Shown in pieces: positions 1 to 7,270 of a DNA stretch of 15,635 bases (position 1 is its first letter; each line of letters starts with the position of its first letter). The notes under the pieces are model-generated. The model ran no database searches, was not told the DNA's origin, and saw nothing but the letters and a program-made list of their open reading frames with translations. The DNA is from an uncultured Saprospiraceae bacterium (GTDB lineage Bacteria; Bacteroidota; Bacteroidia; Chitinophagales; Saprospiraceae). Position numbers and translations under genes: made by a program. Location: the NCBI GenBank assembly GCA_934699305.1, contig CAKUWM010000036.1, forward strand, positions 1 through 15,635. Direction: 5' to 3'.

Positions 1-430
1 AGCCTACACAGAGCAAGACAAGAAAGGTGATTAATAAAAGTGAAAAAACAGCAAGTAGCCTTGATAATAACTGACTGTCAAAACGATTACCTGCCCACTG
101 CGGCAAGGTCAAAGCACTCGAAAAATGGCCATATTTGCGAAAACTTTTGCTCAAAAAAACAAGCGACAGGAAAAGTCCCAATGGAAGGACAATACTCATC
201 GCCAAAAAGGCAGACCAACCATAAAATGCGACAAAACCCGGATTAATGATGAAGGTCGCCGCACTCGATATGCCTGCCGCCAGGGAAAAAGCTACAATGA
301 TCGAAGGGAACCCCTGTCCTAAGGCATAATCCTTCAATGTCTTGGTTTTTTGAGCCCCGCGGTAAACTAAAAATAGCATCGCCATTGCATACCCCGAAAG
401 TAAGATTATAGTCGCCAGTTTTAAATCCAT
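1..430 (-). CDS. Sodium:solute symporter family protein, N-terminal part (runs off the left edge)
   Basis: Reading the minus strand from the ATG at 430 gives 143 codons without a stop, cut by the window edge. The protein opens MDLKLATIILLSGYAMAMLF and has hydrophobic segments at about residues 5-23, 43-62, 68-93 and 125-143, each fitting a membrane helix. Between the first two lies KDYALGQGFPSIIVAFSLAA, followed by SSAATF and NPGFVAFYGW. This matches the start of SSS/PutP-like sodium symporters, where a DY(F/A)LG-type loop is followed by an S-A-x-TF helix that helps form the sodium site. Known for the family: inner-membrane, sodium-driven uptake of small organic solutes. The substrate cannot be told from this part, and about two thirds of the usual length (roughly 450-550 residues) is missing. 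It is divergent from the fabG-type gene. A weak -7-like box (CAAAGTTG on the plus strand, 468-475) lies upstream, one mismatch from consensus. Confidence 0.8.
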   Translation of the reverse strand, partial: MDLKLATIILLSGYAMAMLFLVYRGAQKTKTLKDYALGQGFPSIIVAFSLAAGISSAATFIINPGFVAFYGWSAFLAMSIVLPLGLFLSLVFLSKSFRKYGHFSSALTLPQWAGNRFDSQLLSRLLAVFSLLLITFLVLLCVG

Positions 431-583
431 AACATAAAAGAATTACGGTTTTTTAATTCAACTGATACAAAGTTGATAGAAAAATTCATATAAAATACTT
501 CCATTTTTATATATTTATGGTGTGATGTTTTTATAATTTCATTTTTAATATGCTTATTTTAAGTATGTTATATTGATATTTAA

Positions 584-605
584 TGCTATGACAATACGCA
601 TAGCA
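584..605. promoter_or_regulatory. Inverted repeat next to the fabG promoter, possible operator
   Basis: TGCTATG (584-590) and CATAGCA (599-605) are perfect 7-bp complements separated by 8 nt. The element ends 13 bp before the putative -33 TTG of the fabG promoter, in an otherwise AT-rich gap between two divergent genes. The size and placement fit a dimeric regulator's site. No regulator gene lies nearby, so the role is inferred. Confidence 0.3.
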
Positions 606-618
606 AAGACCAATAAAA

Positions 619-650
619 TTGCAAAACATTCAGACACAACACTATTTTTG
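619..650 (+). promoter_or_regulatory. Bacteroidota-type promoter of the fabG-type gene
   Basis: TTG at 619-621, a 21-bp spacer, then TATTTTTG at 643-650, which matches the Bacteroidota -7 consensus TAnnTTTG exactly. The expected start point is near 657, leaving about 34 nt of leader before the ATG at 691. This argues that the in-frame TTG at 619 is part of the promoter and not a start codon. Confidence 0.6.
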
Positions 651-690
651 CAGAGTTAAATCGAATTTTATAAAAACAATATATTTTAAT

Positions 691-1434
691 ATGAAAAATT
701 TAGAAAATAAAATTGCAATCATTACAGGTGGCGGTAGCGGAATAGGTAAGGCCACAGCTTTGAAATTTGCAGAACAAGGAGCCCTCGTCATGATATGGGA
801 TGTGGCAGACGAAAGAGGCAAGGAGGTAGCCCAACAAATAAATAACAACGGCGGCCAGGCAGAATTTTTCCACGTCAATACTACCGATAAGTCTCACATT
901 GAATCGGCTGCGTCATCCATCTTCGATACATACGGCCATATTGACATCCTGGTCAACAATGCCGGTATAACCAAAGATGCCACACTCCTTAAAATGACGG
1001 ATGAACAGTGGGATCAAGTGATCTCTGTCAACCTAACAGGCGTTTATCATTGTACCAGAATTATTGCTCCTTATATGGTACAGAATAACTATGGTCGCAT
1101 CATCAATGCTTCGTCTGTTGTCGGCCTATTTGGCAATTTTGGCCAGACCAACTATGCAGCCACAAAAGCCGGTTTAATAGGCATGACACAGACCCTTTCC
1201 AAAGAATTGGGCAGAAAAGGAATAACAGTTAACGCTGTAGCCCCCGGCTTTATCGCTACAGAGATGATTCAACTCATGCCTCAGGAAGTGCTGCATAACA
1301 TGGAAGCTAAAGTGCCGGTAAAGAGATTGGGACGTCCGGAAGAAGTGGCTTCGCTTTATGCCTTCCTTGCATCTGATGATGCAGCATATATCAATGGCGC
1401 CGTAATAAGAATCGACGGTGGCATCAGCCTCTGA
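691..1434 (+). CDS. fabG: FabG-type short-chain dehydrogenase (3-oxoacyl-[ACP] reductase-like)
   Basis: 247 residues, the usual FabG length. Classical SDR motifs are in order: TGGGSGIG at 12-19 (Rossmann dinucleotide loop), NNAGIT at 89-94, N114, S142 in NASSVVG, and Y155/K159 in YAATK, together the Asn-Ser-Tyr-Lys catalytic set. APGFI (184-188) and the C-terminal IDGG also match FabG. The known FabG reaction is NADPH-dependent reduction of 3-oxoacyl-ACP in the fatty acid elongation cycle in the cytoplasm. Unusual: the end of the second beta strand carries Asp37 (MIWDV), a feature of NAD(H)-preferring SDRs, so another 3-oxoacyl or 3-hydroxyacyl substrate (for example acetoacetyl-CoA) is possible. 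No other fab genes are adjacent. An in-frame TTG at 619 would add 24 residues unlike the family and lies within the promoter, so ATG 691 is preferred. Family call firm; exact substrate less so. Confidence 0.85.
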   Translation: MKNLENKIAIITGGGSGIGKATALKFAEQGALVMIWDVADERGKEVAQQINNNGGQAEFFHVNTTDKSHIESAASSIFDTYGHIDILVNNAGITKDATLLKMTDEQWDQVISVNLTGVYHCTRIIAPYMVQNNYGRIINASSVVGLFGNFGQTNYAATKAGLIGMTQTLSKELGRKGITVNAVAPGFIATEMIQLMPQEVLHNMEAKVPVKRLGRPEEVASLYAFLASDDAAYINGAVIRIDGGISL

Positions 1435-1445
1435 TAAACCCAAAT

Positions 1446-1482
1446 TCAGCAGTAAAGGTTTTGAAAAACCGTATAATGCTGA
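1446..1482. repeat. Two-part hairpin after fabG
   Basis: Outer arms TCAGCA (1446-1451) and TGCTGA (1477-1482) enclose an inner inverted repeat GGTTTT (1457-1462) / AAAACC (1465-1470). It begins 12 bp after the fabG stop. It lacks a following T-run, so it may stabilise the 3' end of the message and not terminate by itself. Confidence 0.4.
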
Positions 1483-1503
1483 TTATGAGGGTTAATCCCG
1501 ATG

Positions 1504-1550
1504 TACGAATCGTTTCAATGGTTTAATGAAACCATTGATTACGAGTCGTA
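1504..1550. repeat. Long imperfect hairpin
   Basis: Inner stem TCAATGGTTT (1515-1524) / AAACCATTGA (1529-1538), 10 bp perfect with a 4-nt loop. After a small internal loop, outer arms TACGAATCG (1504-1512) / CGAGTCGTA (1542-1550) pair with one mismatch. That gives about 18 base pairs in 47 nt. No T-run follows. Confidence 0.5.
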
Positions 1551-1555
1551 AATCG

Positions 1556-1580
1556 ATTCCGCATTTTTCTAATGCGGAAT
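1556..1580 (+). terminator. Hairpin, probable terminator after fabG
   Basis: ATTCCGCATT (1556-1565), loop TTTCT, AATGCGGAAT (1571-1580): a perfect 10-bp stem. Only a short TT tract follows, so it is a modest intrinsic terminator. It is the third hairpin in a row between fabG and the next gene and ends 76 bp before that gene's start. Confidence 0.5.
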
Positions 1581-1601
1581 TTGGAATATAATCCGCTCCC
1601 C

Positions 1602-1631
1602 TTTGTCATATTGTTTTTGCCGCTACATTCA
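1602..1631 (+). promoter_or_regulatory. Weak candidate promoter of the orphan gene
   Basis: TTTG at 1602-1605, an 18-bp spacer and TACATTCA at 1624-1631, which matches TAnnTT but not the final TG of the -7 consensus. The implied start point is near 1638, about 19 nt before the TTG start codon. It is placed after the three hairpins, consistent with a separate transcript. Confidence 0.25.
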
Positions 1632-1656
1632 TTTGTCATAGAAAATACATAAAAAA

Positions 1657-3045
1657 TTGACTGTCTTTAATAAATTTGTACAATCTCTCTTCCCCGGAGA
1701 AGCCATTATCCTCAGTAAGCATGATGGTCTTGTAGATGTAGAAAAAAAGGTGATCCTCCAACAGGTAATCGAACATGCCGGCAACCTGAATGATGATTTC
1801 AAATCTGACCCTTCCATCGATAAGCGAAAGTATAGCTTTATCAAAGATTGGTGCTTTCAAAAATTAAGCACCCACGATGTGGATGTACACCTGAGCCAAT
1901 TAATGAAATTAGAAGAAAGCATATTACTTGACCGCATTGAACCAAACCAGGAAAAAGAGTTTTTCCACACATTAAGAGTACTGAAGCCGGATGATTTCAA
2001 CTTTGTTAAATGTTACGAAATTGGTCGTCTCTTTCGCCACTACCTTCAAATCCGATTTCGAAGAAAAGAAACTGATTTAGTAGTGGACTTTCTCGAAAGA
2101 TATCGATACGAATATGAAATAGGCCGACAATTAAATGACAAAATTCATCAGGCAACGAAAGAAATCCTTCAATATTATTCTAAAAAGAAAGACTTTAACA
2201 CGGAGTGGACTGATATGTTGAGTTCTATTTTCTTCAACGAATCCAATGATGGCGCCACCCGTATCTTAGCGTGGATTAGACTGGTTTTTATCGCCAATAG
2301 CAGCAATAACTATTCCTTTCTTAAACCCCATTTTGAATTATTCGAGGCAAGGTTGGCCGATTGTACCTTTTATTCAAGACGTATCATGGCCAATTTCTAT
2401 AGTCAATATCTCTTGTTTTATGCCAATTTGCAAGACTTTGACAAAGCAGCATATTATGGTAAACTATCCATCAAATTGAAAAACAACGATTATCTTTATT
2501 ATTCCAACAACCTTATTGCTGTTCTTCTTAAAAATAAAAAAGCTTCAGAAGGGTTGGAATACCTCAAATCTACTTCCACTCTTGCATTAGACTCCAGCAA
2601 TTTCCACAACAAGTTGACACATGTTTCTTATTACATCCGCGCACTGACTGATTTGGGTAAGCCCTCTCAAGCCGAAAGCAGAGGCTTTGTTTTTTACAAT
2701 GTCCACAAAAAAGAAATTTTTAATTATAGATGGCATCTCTTCTTTACGGCATGGATTCGAGCCATGATTTATAACGGAAAATACAATAATATTATCAAGC
2801 TGTTCCGCTCCTACCCTCGACTTATCAAGGATGAAGCCGAACAAACATTCAATCAGGGAGTTTTCCCCATTCTCGCCCTAATGCTGGAAACCTCACTTTA
2901 CAAAGCCGGGAACCATGACATTTCTATATTTAAGAAAAAAATCGCCGCGTTGCATCAACATACCAATTCAACACTTTCAGAGGATGCCAATGAAATGGGC
3001 AAAGTCGTGCTCGGAAAAGAATGGGAGGCGTGTTTACCTAAATGA
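1657..3045 (+). CDS. Unrecognised helix-rich protein, 462 residues
   Basis: I do not recognise this protein. It starts at a TTG; an in-frame TAG at 1639 excludes a longer form and the first in-frame ATG lies about 80 codons in, so TTG is the best choice. No signal peptide or membrane helix is visible, so it is probably cytoplasmic. It is rich in charged and aromatic residues and looks mainly alpha-helical throughout. The second half (about residues 235-440) has helix pairs with spaced Y/F/A/L residues, such as NFYSQYLLFYANLQDFDKAA and NNLIAVLLKNKKASEGLEYL, resembling TPR-like repeats, though no clean TPR consensus can be aligned by eye. No catalytic motif stands out. It is preceded by three hairpins and converges with murF-alr, leaving only 63 bp between the two stops. 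The open frame, composition like its neighbours and well-formed helices support a real gene; a scaffold or binding role is a guess from the fold. Confidence 0.7.
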   Translation: MTVFNKFVQSLFPGEAIILSKHDGLVDVEKKVILQQVIEHAGNLNDDFKSDPSIDKRKYSFIKDWCFQKLSTHDVDVHLSQLMKLEESILLDRIEPNQEKEFFHTLRVLKPDDFNFVKCYEIGRLFRHYLQIRFRRKETDLVVDFLERYRYEYEIGRQLNDKIHQATKEILQYYSKKKDFNTEWTDMLSSIFFNESNDGATRILAWIRLVFIANSSNNYSFLKPHFELFEARLADCTFYSRRIMANFYSQYLLFYANLQDFDKAAYYGKLSIKLKNNDYLYYSNNLIAVLLKNKKASEGLEYLKSTSTLALDSSNFHNKLTHVSYYIRALTDLGKPSQAESRGFVFYNVHKKEIFNYRWHLFFTAWIRAMIYNGKYNNIIKLFRSYPRLIKDEAEQTFNQGVFPILALMLETSLYKAGNHDISIFKKKIAALHQHTNSTLSEDANEMGKVVLGKEWEACLPK

Positions 3046-3108
3046 TGTGAAGACGAAATTCTATTTTCCAAAAAACTCTTTTTAACCTGAATTCCCCTTA
3101 AACCTGCT

Positions 3109-5574
3109 TTATTCCAGGATATAAGTCCGCTTTACACGGTTACTTATTCCTGTAAAAACCTCATAAGGTATGGTTTCATAAATTTGAGCCAGCATATCTG
3201 CTCTATTGATGGCACCAAAAATTATGGCTTCATCGCCTTCATTAACGCCTTCAATATCTGTCACATCTACCATCGTCATATCCATGCACACACTTCCTAC
3301 AATCACCGCAGGCTGATCATGCACCAATATGCTCCAGCGCCCATTGCCGGCCGACCTACGCAGCCCATCGGCATACCCAATAGAGACAGTGGCTATGATG
3401 GAATCTCTTTCTGCCTTCCACCTTCTATCGTAACCAACTGTGCTGCCTGCCGGAATTCTTTTTATCCTCGAAATACGCGCCTTTAGCGTCATTACTGTAT
3501 GTAGATCCTGAACATAACCACTTGGGTCAAAGCCATACATCCCTATACCCAGCCGCACCATCTCATATTGATATTCCGGAAAGCGAGCTATTCCGCTTGA
3601 ATTGAGAAGATGCCTCATGGGCTTTATCTCCAATCCATCGGTAAGAATCCTTACCATCTCCTCAAAGTAACGAGCTTGATAATGGGTATATTCGTCAAAA
3701 AGACTCTCTCCGCTTCCGGCCAGATGGGTAAAAATACTGACCACTTCCAGTTGTGGATTTTCTCTCATCTGCCTAATTACTTCCGGCAACTCATCCATTG
3801 TAAAGCCCAGACGGTGCATACCCGTATCCAATTTTAAGTGACACTTAATGCGCTCTCTGTTATTACTCGTATATTGGATAATCGTATGTAGTTGCGCCGG
3901 CGCATATATCTCCGGCTCCAGATCATATTCAATCATTCTCTCTACAAAGTCCAGCCCACTATTCATCACCATTATAGGCAACTGAATTCCTGCTTTACGC
4001 AAGTCTATCCCTTCATCAATATACGCCACAGAAAGGTAATCAACTCCCTGTTGCTGCAATATACGGGCTACTTCAACAGAACCGGAACCATAGGCACTCG
4101 CCTTAATCATCACCATAATCTTAGTGGAAGGCTTAACCCCCGAACGATATAATGTCAAGTTGTGTTGCAAAGCTGATAGATTGATCTCCAGCTCTGCTTC
4201 ATGAGCCCTTTGTTCCAACTTATCTACAACAGCTTCAAATTCAAACTTCCTGGCTCCTTTTAACAGGACAACACTATTGCGTATTATCGTGATATCTATA
4301 CCATTGAGTAAGCTATTGGTATCATGATAAAATAAGGTATTGATAGTCTTCTCAAGCCGGGTCGCAATCCTGCGTATGGTCTCACCAACACCAATAAACC
4401 AAAGCGGTTCAAACTCATTGACCAACTCTATCAATATATCATAATCATTATGTGTATGGTTGTCAGAAAATTCAAAATCGGAAACTATAAAAATCATCCG
4501 TCGCTTTCCGGCTTCTTTCCGTGCTGCCGCAAAAGCCAGTGCAATAGAATTTATATCTGAATTATACGTATCATTGATAAGGACAGAATTAAACATACCG
4601 GTCTTTAATTCCATCCTCATAGCCAATGGCTTGAGTTGAGATATCATATCCTGTATCTCCTCCATCGAATATCCTGCATAATCAAGGTAAGTAATGCATG
4701 TAAAGGCATTGTGAAGGTACACATCATCGGAAAAAGGAATCTCGATTCTATACTGTGAGCCTCTCTTATCCAAGGATACAACAGCTTTATGGCTGCTGAT
4801 AGACAAAAAGTAAAATATCAAATCAGCTTCCCTATCGACAGCCCAAGTTATTGAGTTTTTGTCAGGATACAATTGATTAAATATCTCTCCGGTAACGCCT
4901 TTTTTGTGATAAATCACTGTGGAGCAATCTTTGAAGAGGATGAGTTTTTCTTTAATTTTGGCCGCCTTGGATTCAAATCCTTGATTGTGGGCTGCCCCCA
5001 TATAAGTCAAAATACCGACTGTAGGTCTTATCATGCGTTCCAGCCTTTCCATTTCACCCTTTTGGGAAATACCGGCTTCGAAAATAGCCAATTGATTGTC
5101 CTGTTTCAAGGTGAATATTGACATCGGTACACCCAATTGACTGTTATAGCTTTTAGGACTCTTGGCAATATCTATTGTTGGCGAAAGCAACTGATAAAGC
5201 CATTCTTTGACGATGGTCTTGCCATTGCTGCCGGTAATGCCAATAACCGGTATATCAAACTGACTCCTATGATATGCCGCCAACAACTGCAAACTCTCCA
5301 GCGAATCAGAAGTATGGATAAAGGTCGATTCCGAAAATTCATTTTCTGCTACCTCGTGCTGGATTAAAAAACAGCGCACTCCCGCTACCCAAGCCTTCTT
5401 TATGTAATTATGTCCATCCCTGTTTATACCCTGCATGGCGACAAACATAACCTCATGTGCATGATGTATTTGCCGTGTATCAAAGGCAATCCTATTTATG
5501 ATGGAATTGGAATGTTGTCCCGAGATATGACCTCCGACTATGTCGCTTATCTGTTGGATTGTATAATTTAACAA
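3109..5574 (-). CDS. murF-alr: Bifunctional MurF-Alr: UDP-MurNAc-tripeptide:D-Ala-D-Ala ligase fused to alanine racemase
   Basis: 821 residues. The MurF half (about 1-455) carries the ATP loop GITGSNGKT (112-120), PKSYNSQLGVP (140-150), EAG (166-168), MGAAH with His196, AKIKEK (205-210, where Mur ligases have a carbamylated lysine) and NDTYNS (334-339). The racemase half (about 460-821) has the PLP lysine Lys491 in MIKASAYGSG, KLDTGMHRLGF (581-591), IGYADG with the catalytic Tyr734, and GSVCMDM (760-766). Known roles: racemase makes D-Ala from L-Ala; MurF ligates D-Ala-D-Ala to the UDP-MurNAc tripeptide; both feed cytoplasmic peptidoglycan synthesis. This fusion is characteristic of Bacteroidota. 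The start is TTG: a TAA lies four codons upstream in frame and the first ATG is at residue 43, which would remove the conserved MurF N-domain start. It lies 127 bp downstream of purD and may be partly cotranscribed with it. The ddl ligase is not in this window. Confidence 0.93.
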   Translation of the reverse strand: MLNYTIQQISDIVGGHISGQHSNSIINRIAFDTRQIHHAHEVMFVAMQGINRDGHNYIKKAWVAGVRCFLIQHEVAENEFSESTFIHTSDSLESLQLLAAYHRSQFDIPVIGITGSNGKTIVKEWLYQLLSPTIDIAKSPKSYNSQLGVPMSIFTLKQDNQLAIFEAGISQKGEMERLERMIRPTVGILTYMGAAHNQGFESKAAKIKEKLILFKDCSTVIYHKKGVTGEIFNQLYPDKNSITWAVDREADLIFYFLSISSHKAVVSLDKRGSQYRIEIPFSDDVYLHNAFTCITYLDYAGYSMEEIQDMISQLKPLAMRMELKTGMFNSVLINDTYNSDINSIALAFAAARKEAGKRRMIFIVSDFEFSDNHTHNDYDILIELVNEFEPLWFIGVGETIRRIATRLEKTINTLFYHDTNSLLNGIDITIIRNSVVLLKGARKFEFEAVVDKLEQRAHEAELEINLSALQHNLTLYRSGVKPSTKIMVMIKASAYGSGSVEVARILQQQGVDYLSVAYIDEGIDLRKAGIQLPIMVMNSGLDFVERMIEYDLEPEIYAPAQLHTIIQYTSNNRERIKCHLKLDTGMHRLGFTMDELPEVIRQMRENPQLEVVSIFTHLAGSGESLFDEYTHYQARYFEEMVRILTDGLEIKPMRHLLNSSGIARFPEYQYEMVRLGIGMYGFDPSGYVQDLHTVMTLKARISRIKRIPAGSTVGYDRRWKAERDSIIATVSIGYADGLRRSAGNGRWSILVHDQPAVIVGSVCMDMTMVDVTDIEGVNEGDEAIIFGAINRADMLAQIYETIPYEVFTGISNRVKRTYILE

Positions 5575-5627
5575 GCTATTACTTTATCTGAATGATGTAA
5601 ATATAACTTATATCCGAATATTATAAA

Positions 5628-5665
5628 TAAAATACTGATTTACCGATTGCCGGAATAGTATTTTA
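5628..5665. terminator. Inverted repeat between purD and murF-alr, possible terminator or attenuator
   Basis: TAAAATACT (5628-5636) and AGTATTTTA (5657-5665) are a perfect 9-bp inverted repeat. Inside it, CCG (5643-5645) and CGG (5651-5653) form a short GC stem with loop ATTGC. Read on the minus strand the structure follows purD and is followed by TTTATAAT. The outer stem is AT-rich, so termination would be partial; it also lies in any leader of murF-alr. Confidence 0.4.
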
Positions 5666-5701
5666 CGTATAATCAAACACTTACTTTACAAAAGAGAACG
5701 T

Positions 5702-6994
5702 CTATAGTGCTGTAGAATCAATATCGGAACCTATATCTCTTCTGTAAAATTTTCCTTCCATTATGACAGCATCAGCCCCCTCTAAAGCTTTTCTTCGTGC
5801 CATCGACATTTCTTTATCTTTAGCAAAAACAAAAAGTACTCTACCGCCATTGGACACAACTCTTTGCTGTGCATCCAATTTCGTTCCTCCGTGAAAATAC
5901 ATACAAGTACCCGGAACATTCTCTACATGAATAGCTTTACCTTTCTGATAATCTCCCGGATAGCCATCCGAAACAATATATACACCGGCGGCAAAGTCAG
6001 AATCAATATCGGGCGCTTCTATTGGATTCCCTCGAATCAGGTCAACCATTAAACCTACCATGTCCCCTAAAATACGTGGAAATACAACTTCTGTCTCGGG
6101 GTCTCCCATGCGCACATTATATTCGATCACATAAGGCTCTCCACCTACTTCTATCAGACCGAAAAAAATAAAACCGATATATGGTATTCCTTCTTGTCGC
6201 AACCCGTGCATGGTCGGTAAAATAATCCGGTCATTCACTTTCTGCATCATCTTGTCATCCACAAAAGGAACAGGGCTCACTGCACCCATTCCACCTGTAT
6301 TTGGACCCTGATCACCATCCCATATTTTTTTATAGTCTTTGGCCACGGGCAAGGTATAATACTGCTCACCATTGGTTGCCACAAAAACAGAAAATTCTAT
6401 GCCACTCAAAAAAGATTCTACAACGATGCGGTCACCCGCTGCTCCAAATTGCCCTTTAAAAATATCTTTAACAGCAGCAATAGCTTCATCGGCGCTTGGA
6501 GATATGATGACGCCTTTGCCTGCTGCCAATCCATCAGCCTTGATAACTATGGGCATAGGCTGAGAACCAATATAATCAATTGCATCACCGGCGTCATATT
6601 TTGAAAATTCACGATAAGAAGCCGTAGGAATATTATATTTTAGCATAAATGCTTTGGCAAATGCCTTACTTCCTTCTAACCGGGCTCCGGCAGCTTCAGG
6701 TCCAAATACCATTATATCTGTGAGGTCATTGTCTTGATGGATTCTATCTACAAGACCATTCACGAGGGGATCCTCCGGTCCCACGACAACGAGATGAATA
6801 TTGTATTGTAAAATGGCTTCTTTAACAGCTTGAAAATCGGCTACATTTAAAACCAGATTGGTACCAACGCTTAGTGTACCCGCATTACCGGGAGCGATAT
6901 ACAACTGACCACATCGCTTGCTCGAGGCGAAGTGTGTAGCCATCGCATGCTCGCGTCCACCACTTCCAATTAGTAAAATATTATATAAATCCAT
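5702..6994 (-). CDS. purD: Phosphoribosylamine-glycine ligase (GAR synthetase)
   Basis: 430 residues, the normal PurD length, from an ATG at 6994. Motifs in order: GSGGREHA (10-17, N-domain start), GPEDPLVNGLVD (72-83), ARLEGSKAFAK (104-114), the ATP-grasp core VIKADGLAAGKGV (150-162), ESFLSGIEFSVF (193-204), DYKKIWDGDQGPNTGGMGA (220-238), and the metal-binding EYNVRMGDPETE (291-302). The C-domain ends with FYRRDIGSD. Known reaction: 5-phosphoribosylamine + glycine + ATP gives glycinamide ribonucleotide, the second step of de novo purine synthesis, in the cytoplasm. A -7-like box lies just upstream and murF-alr follows in the same direction after 127 bp. No other pur genes are present here. 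All expected catalytic motifs are intact. Confidence 0.96.
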   Translation of the reverse strand: MDLYNILLIGSGGREHAMATHFASSKRCGQLYIAPGNAGTLSVGTNLVLNVADFQAVKEAILQYNIHLVVVGPEDPLVNGLVDRIHQDNDLTDIMVFGPEAAGARLEGSKAFAKAFMLKYNIPTASYREFSKYDAGDAIDYIGSQPMPIVIKADGLAAGKGVIISPSADEAIAAVKDIFKGQFGAAGDRIVVESFLSGIEFSVFVATNGEQYYTLPVAKDYKKIWDGDQGPNTGGMGAVSPVPFVDDKMMQKVNDRIILPTMHGLRQEGIPYIGFIFFGLIEVGGEPYVIEYNVRMGDPETEVVFPRILGDMVGLMVDLIRGNPIEAPDIDSDFAAGVYIVSDGYPGDYQKGKAIHVENVPGTCMYFHGGTKLDAQQRVVSNGGRVLFVFAKDKEMSMARRKALEGADAVIMEGKFYRRDIGSDIDSTAL

Positions 6995-7019
6995 TGTGAA
7001 ACTATTGTCTGTAAGACTG

Positions 7020-7027
7020 CAAATTTA
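7020..7027 (-). promoter_or_regulatory. -7 box of the purD promoter
   Basis: CAAATTTA on the plus strand reads TAAATTTG on the minus strand, an exact TAnnTTTG match, 25 bp before the purD ATG. The nearest TTTG-like -33 (7052-7055) has a 24-bp spacer, slightly longer than usual, so the -33 assignment is weak. Confidence 0.45.
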
Positions 7028-7217
7028 ACAAAGACGGCATAATATTCTAACCAAATATATCATTGATCCATCAAGCAAAAACATTGGTATAGCAGACATC
7101 AGAAAATTTCACACTCAACTCAACAAAAATAGAACATGGAGCAAGTGCTATAACACAATAAACCCGAATACGTCTAAGGCAACGCTTTGGCTCTAAGACG
7201 AATTATGGATAAAATAA

Positions 7218-7251
7218 AAAAGCCTACATTCATTGCTGAATGCAGGCTTTT
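7218..7251 (-). terminator. Strong intrinsic terminator of the DUF1573 gene
   Basis: AAAAGCCT (7218-7225) and CATTCA (7227-7232) pair with TGAATG (7237-7242) and AGGCTTTT (7244-7251), with one A/C mismatch and a TTGC loop. On the minus strand the stem ends in a T-rich run (TTTTTATTTTAT). It starts about 20 bp after the DUF1573 stop codon. The flanking A and T tracts would let it act on both strands, but no plus-strand gene reads into it. Confidence 0.85.
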
Positions 7252-7270
7252 CTTAATATGAAAATTCAAA

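Noticed and set aside
40..322. Two overlapping plus-strand open frames in the first 330 bp
   Set aside because: They lie antisense to the symporter frame, which has clear membrane helices and family motifs; the plus-strand products have no recognisable features.
619..690. TTG at 619 as an upstream start for the fabG-type gene
   Set aside because: It coincides with the -33 element of a well-matched promoter, and the extra 24 residues do not fit the family.
7174..7204. Imperfect palindrome (CGTCT...AGACG) beyond the DUF1573 terminator
   Set aside because: Only 5 bp pair cleanly; it adds nothing beyond the strong hairpin at 7218-7251.
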